DNA of 64,000 nucleotides from Spirochaetaceae bacterium (GTDB taxonomy: Bacteria > Spirochaetota > Spirochaetia > Treponematales > Treponemataceae), in contig JAFQDD010000016.1 in assembly GCA_017416145.1 (NCBI GenBank), positions 124,001 through 188,000 on the forward strand, read 5' to 3'. The notes beneath the pieces were generated by a model. The model did not search any database. It saw only the letters and a list, made by a program, of their open reading frames with translations, and was not told the origin of the DNA. This document shows positions 60,816 to 64,000 of the stretch, one piece after another. A program made the position numbers and the translations under genes. Position 1 is the stretch's first letter, and each line of letters begins with the position of its first letter.

Positions 60816-62255
60816 TTAACACAAATCCGAAAGTCTATCTATAACTCGTTTATTATCTTTTGAATAACAAATCAAAACTACAGAATCACCTTCTTCTACA
60901 ATCGTATTTCCATCTGGGATAATAAAATGTTCCTCTCCATGTTTTTTTATCATCAATACAAGGAAAACACCACTTAAAGCAATATCTTTTAGACTTTTTC
61001 CACATTGTTTTGTACCAGCTGGAACCACAAATTCCATAATTTCGATTTCTCCAGCTTCCCCAATTGTGTGCAAATCTTTTACGCTTTTTCCCCGTAAATG
61101 GCTCATAATGCTGTCTACAACCGCATCCTTTATGGGAACTGCAACATCAATTCCAAGATTTCGAGCCATAGAAGCAAAACCTTCACTTGTAACAAGGGCA
61201 ATAGTTTTTCCAACTCCCAAAGTTTTGAAATATGCACAAGTTACCATATTTAACTCGTGATTGTGAGTTGCACTAATCACCAAATCAAAAGAAGCTAAAT
61301 CTTCTTCAGCAATAAAACTTTCATCAATAATATCAGCACAAAAAACAGTTGCATTTGAAAATCGCTGAGAAGCAACATCCGATTTTTCTTCGTCCTTGTC
61401 GATGATTACAAGTTCTGAAATTTTCTTTTTGGGATTTAGATTTTTTTTGTGATTTTTAAATATTTTTCCAAAGAAATCTAATTTTTTTTCAGAAATCAAT
61501 TGGTCAGCAATAGAAGTTCCAATTCTTCCAGCCCCAACTAAAACGATTTTTCGTATTTCTTGTAATTTTGAACCTGATAATTCTAAAAAATGTGGAATAT
61601 TTTCTGTTTTTGTAAGAATTCCAAGTCTATCTTCTGAGCGAATAATTGTTGCACCAGAAGGTAAAGATATTCCATTTTTTGACTCAATATAAGCAACTAC
61701 AAACTCAACTCCAGCAACTTTCCGAAGATTCATAATGGTTTCGCCATCAAGTTTACTTCCCTTTTCAACTGTAATATGAGTAAGCTCATAATGGGAATCA
61801 TCAAAATCCAAAACCTCTGTAACAGCTCCGTGTTCTACAGCATTTACAATGGCACTGGCTGCTTCTTGGTCTGGTTGAATCATAAAATCGATTCCATAAA
61901 GAGGATTTTCAGAATTATCGATTTCCTCTGGCAAATCCACGTAATAATCTGGATTTCTAACTCGAGCAATTTTTATAACATCTGGATATACAGAATCCAC
62001 CAAAGAACAAGTTATCATATTTACTTCATCAGACTCTGTAAGCATAATAAGAGCGTCAGCTTTTCCAATTCCAGCTTCTTTCAAAGTCGCAAGATTGTTT
62101 CCATTTCCAGTAATCACTAAACAATCAAGACGATTAGAAACGTGACGAACAATATCTTCATCTCTTTCTACAAGCACAACATCATTTTTTTCTTGAATTA
62201 GTCTTTTTGCAAGTTGAGTTCCAGTAAATCCAGCACCAACAATAATTATTCTCAT
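60816..62255 (-). CDS. trkA: TrkA potassium transport regulator with two RCK modules
   Basis: This 479-residue cytoplasmic protein has two NAD-binding RCK_N/RCK_C pairs: VGAGFTGTQLAKRL at 5-18 and VGAGRIGTSIADQL near 240. The length is that of full TrkA rather than single-module KtrA. I chose the ATG at 62255; an upstream in-frame start at 62291 adds no conserved sequence. No ribosome site is clear. It diverges from the AEC transporter. Confidence 0.93.
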   Translation of the reverse strand: MRIIIVGAGFTGTQLAKRLIQEKNDVVLVERDEDIVRHVSNRLDCLVITGNGNNLATLKEAGIGKADALIMLTESDEVNMITCSLVDSVYPDVIKIARVRNPDYYVDLPEEIDNSENPLYGIDFMIQPDQEAASAIVNAVEHGAVTEVLDFDDSHYELTHITVEKGSKLDGETIMNLRKVAGVEFVVAYIESKNGISLPSGATIIRSEDRLGILTKTENIPHFLELSGSKLQEIRKIVLVGAGRIGTSIADQLISEKKLDFFGKIFKNHKKNLNPKKKISELVIIDKDEEKSDVASQRFSNATVFCADIIDESFIAEEDLASFDLVISATHNHELNMVTCAYFKTLGVGKTIALVTSEGFASMARNLGIDVAVPIKDAVVDSIMSHLRGKSVKDLHTIGEAGEIEIMEFVVPAGTKQCGKSLKDIALSGVFLVLMIKKHGEEHFIIPDGNTIVEEGDSVVLICYSKDNKRVIDRLSDLC

Positions 62256-62300
62256 AATAAAAAAAATATCATACATTTTTACTATTATCAATAATTCATT

Positions 62301-62329
62301 TTACAAACACTGAATATTTACAGTATAAT
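62301..62329 (+). promoter_or_regulatory. Promoter of the AEC transporter, apparently leaderless
   Basis: TTACAA (62301-62306), a 17-base spacer and perfect TATAAT (62324-62329) end six bases before the ATG. No Shine-Dalgarno is present. Confidence 0.65.
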
Positions 62330-62335
62330 TAAAGA

Positions 62336-63331
62336 ATGAATCCCCTGATTTTCTCGATTAACGCAGTATTTCCTCTTATTTTGGTTGCTGCCTTTGGCTT
62401 TTATGCAAGACGAAACAATACTCTCACAGATGAGTTTCTAAAAGTTGGAAATAAGTTCTGTTACAAGTATGGTTTCTTTTTTATGATGTTTACCACAATT
62501 TATGACATTGAATCCTTTAATGAAATAAACTGGTATGTTATTCTTTTTGCTGTTATCGGTGTTTTACTTTTGTTTTTTATTGGACTAGTTTACATCATTT
62601 TCTTTGTAAAAGATCCACGACAAAAGGGCGTTATTCATCAAGCATTTTATCGCTCCAATTTTGCCATTATCGGAATGCCTCTTGCTATGAACATTTTCGG
62701 TGATGCTGGATTAGAGGCGGCTGCTATGATTTCAGCTTTTACAGTTCCTTTGTTTAATGTTTTGGCAGTGATTTCTCTTTCTCTATTTGTGGAAAATAAA
62801 CAAGAAAAGCCTTTTGCCTTCGTTGCCAAAGAAATTGTTAAAAATCCACTAATTCAAGGTGTGGTTACAGGCTTGATTTGTCTTGCAATTCGTCCATTTT
62901 GTAATGGGTGGCGACTTTCCACAAGTAGTTTTGCCTTTTTATACAAAGCAGCAACAGCATTAGGTGATATTACACCTTGGCTTTGTATCTTGATTCTTGG
63001 AGGCAATTTCAAAATCTCTGGCATAAAGAATTATCTAAAACCAATTTGTGTTTGTGTTCCAGTAAGATTGATTTTAGCTCCAACATTGGGAATGGGTTTA
63101 GCCATTTTCCTTCCAAAGATTTTGGGGATTCCTTCATTTTCGGGTGCAGAATATACGGCTTTATTTTCCTTGTTCGCAGCGTCCGAAGCCGTTGCTACAG
63201 TTTCTATGGCCGACCAAATGAACGGTGATGCAGAACTGGCGGGACAAGTTGTTGTGTGGACCACGTTGTTATCATCTTTAACATTATTTTTATGGGTTGC
63301 TCTTTTTAGAGGAATCGGAATTTTTGCATAA
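62336..63331 (+). CDS. AEC family transporter (auxin efflux carrier type)
   Basis: This 331-residue protein of about ten helices has conserved RSNFAIIGMPLAMNIFGD in the first half and FSLFAASEAVATVSMADQM near the end, as in bacterial malate/AEC carriers. It probably exports or imports organic anions; the substrate is unknown. Its promoter suggests a leaderless message. Confidence 0.88.
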   Translation: MNPLIFSINAVFPLILVAAFGFYARRNNTLTDEFLKVGNKFCYKYGFFFMMFTTIYDIESFNEINWYVILFAVIGVLLLFFIGLVYIIFFVKDPRQKGVIHQAFYRSNFAIIGMPLAMNIFGDAGLEAAAMISAFTVPLFNVLAVISLSLFVENKQEKPFAFVAKEIVKNPLIQGVVTGLICLAIRPFCNGWRLSTSSFAFLYKAATALGDITPWLCILILGGNFKISGIKNYLKPICVCVPVRLILAPTLGMGLAIFLPKILGIPSFSGAEYTALFSLFAASEAVATVSMADQMNGDAELAGQVVVWTTLLSSLTLFLWVALFRGIGIFA

Positions 63332-63339
63332 AACAAAAT

Positions 63340-63384
63340 ACAGAGCTGGACTTTTACCACTTGAGTTTAACTCTGTTTTTTTTT
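63340..63384 (+). terminator. Probable terminator of the AEC gene
   Basis: ACAGAG (63340-63345) pairs with CTCTGT (63371-63376), followed by ten T in 63376-63385. The -35 (TTGAGT, 63361-63366) of the next gene lies in its loop. Confidence 0.55.
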
Positions 63385-63389
63385 AATAT
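63361..63389 (+). promoter_or_regulatory. Promoter of the last membrane protein gene, apparently leaderless
   Basis: TTGAGT (63361-63366), a 17-base spacer and TAATAT (63384-63389) end six bases before the ATG at 63396. No ribosome site is present. Confidence 0.55.
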
Positions 63390-63395
63390 GCTAAT

Positions 63396-63941
63396 ATGAA
63401 AACATTTATTTTTTATTTTAGTATTGTTGCTCTTGTTGCTATGGTTTTGATTCTGGCAACTCTACCTCTTCGCATAAAAAAGCTTACAAAAAAAATGGGA
63501 ACTTGTTTACTTCCTCTTTCTAGAAAAAAAAGTATGCTTTTTGTTGCTGTTCTTTGTTTTGCTCCTTTGATGATTATTTTTCAATGGTTTAGAGAATTTC
63601 AGCCTTATATTCACATCATTTTGTCAGCAACAGCTGTTTTAGCAATTGAAATTGTGATTCGAGAACAAGTTTATGATGCTAGAAGTGGTGTATACGAAAA
63701 TGCACTTATTGTGGATGGTCGTCTACTTCTAAAAGAAGATATCATTGCTCTACCAACCTTGGAATACGAAAATGATCCAGAAGCCTTTGATGAATCAGAA
63801 GACGGAACTCCATCTCTTTCCGATCCAGCCTACAAAAAAGCCTTGAAAATCGTTACAGATAAAAGCGGTGTGATTTTTGTTGGTTTTGAATCCGAAGAAG
63901 AACGAAACAAAACTGTAGAAATTATTAAAAACTGGGTGTAA
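63396..63941 (+). CDS. Hypothetical membrane protein (181 aa)
   Basis: The protein has three hydrophobic helices (about 4-25, 47-63 and 70-88) followed by a hydrophilic, acidic C-terminal domain of about 90 residues with alternating strand and helix. I do not recognise a family. The promoter-to-start spacing suggests a leaderless transcript. Confidence 0.65.
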   Translation: MKTFIFYFSIVALVAMVLILATLPLRIKKLTKKMGTCLLPLSRKKSMLFVAVLCFAPLMIIFQWFREFQPYIHIILSATAVLAIEIVIREQVYDARSGVYENALIVDGRLLLKEDIIALPTLEYENDPEAFDESEDGTPSLSDPAYKKALKIVTDKSGVIFVGFESEEERNKTVEIIKNWV

Positions 63942-63952
63942 TTTTCCCACTT

Positions 63953-64000
63953 TTAAAACAAATCTTCCAATAAACAAAAGAGCCGTTTCCAAAGCTTTGT
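63953..64000 (-). CDS. Possible C-terminal end of a gene running off the window
   Basis: On the minus strand a frame is open from the window edge to TAA at 63953-63955, with 15 residues ending RLFCLLEDLF. Too short to name, and other frames cannot be excluded. Confidence 0.3.
   Translation of the reverse strand, partial: TKLWKRLFCLLEDLF

Noticed and set aside
63795-63992. Minus-strand frame of 65 codons near the window end
   Set aside because: It is mostly antisense to the membrane protein gene; only the very end might be a different partial gene.

Overview
The window looks like a chromosomal segment of a low-GC spirochaete, most likely a Treponema. The clues are a UMP kinase of the archaeal/spirochaetal type, an elongation factor G that resembles mitochondrial EF-G1 and the spirochaetal spdEFG1 lineage, AT-rich coding sequence, and many small operons with GGAG/AAGG-type ribosome sites mixed with genes that have none. 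Most of the window is ordinary chromosome, broken by a few accessory patches and GC-rich non-coding repeats. One tRNA (Cys) is present. There is no rRNA, CRISPR array, prophage or complete insertion sequence.

Layout: 1-2086 has a partial gene end and a DUF1007/NicO metal-transport pair. 2087-8299 has murB, then an operon of cysS, an ECF sigma factor, its zinc-finger anti-sigma, a TIG/transglutaminase-like membrane protein and pyrH. 8380-13094 is a minus-strand operon (trxB, GH3 hexosaminidase, GNAT, divergent polysaccharide deacetylase). 13227-21021 has tRNA-Cys, a hybrid histidine kinase, rsuA, an HD-GYP response regulator and a YesM/YesN-like pair. 21067-31618 has threonine aldolase, a RecA-like ATPase, fusA, a Y-family polymerase with a YolD-like partner, a YhhN protein, SanA, KtrA/KtrB and purC. 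31764-34868 is an accessory patch: a C5-cytosine methyltransferase, a convergent PD-(D/E)XK nuclease, a methyltransferase and a CrtO-like membrane protein. 35153-41753 has a TrmB-type regulator, a sugar isomerase, an SDR, a queuosine-precursor-type transporter, MATE, a B12-binding radical SAM protein and a small unknown. 41911-44696 has an RtcB RNA-ligase operon and a toxin-antitoxin pair. 44737-48842 has a lipoprotein, sfsA, a Dabb protein and a glutathione peroxidase/TSCPD/OhrR redox module. 48852-57677 has an unknown protein, asnA, a purine permease and a SpoIIE/SpoIIE/STAS/carboxypeptidase operon. 57781-64000 has a sodium symporter, trkH, trkA, an AEC transporter, an unknown membrane protein and a possible partial gene.

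The most unusual signal is non-coding. Two families of GC-rich, multi-hairpin intergenic elements each occur twice (family A at about 36020-36170 and 51320-51470; family B at about 34992-35130 and 41769-41902). A 116/117-bp tandem array at 51000-51290 abuts one family A copy. Differences between copies preserve base pairing, and every wobble I checked is G-T on the plus strand, which points to a plus-strand RNA. A second global pattern is that about nine genes without a Shine-Dalgarno have a -10 box ending 6-7 nt before the start codon, suggesting leaderless transcripts. Further points of interest are a 48-bp perfect palindrome over the glutathione peroxidase promoter, a transglutaminase-like protein lacking its catalytic cysteine in a sigma-factor operon, and an RtcB operon with a Cys-rich XRE regulator.
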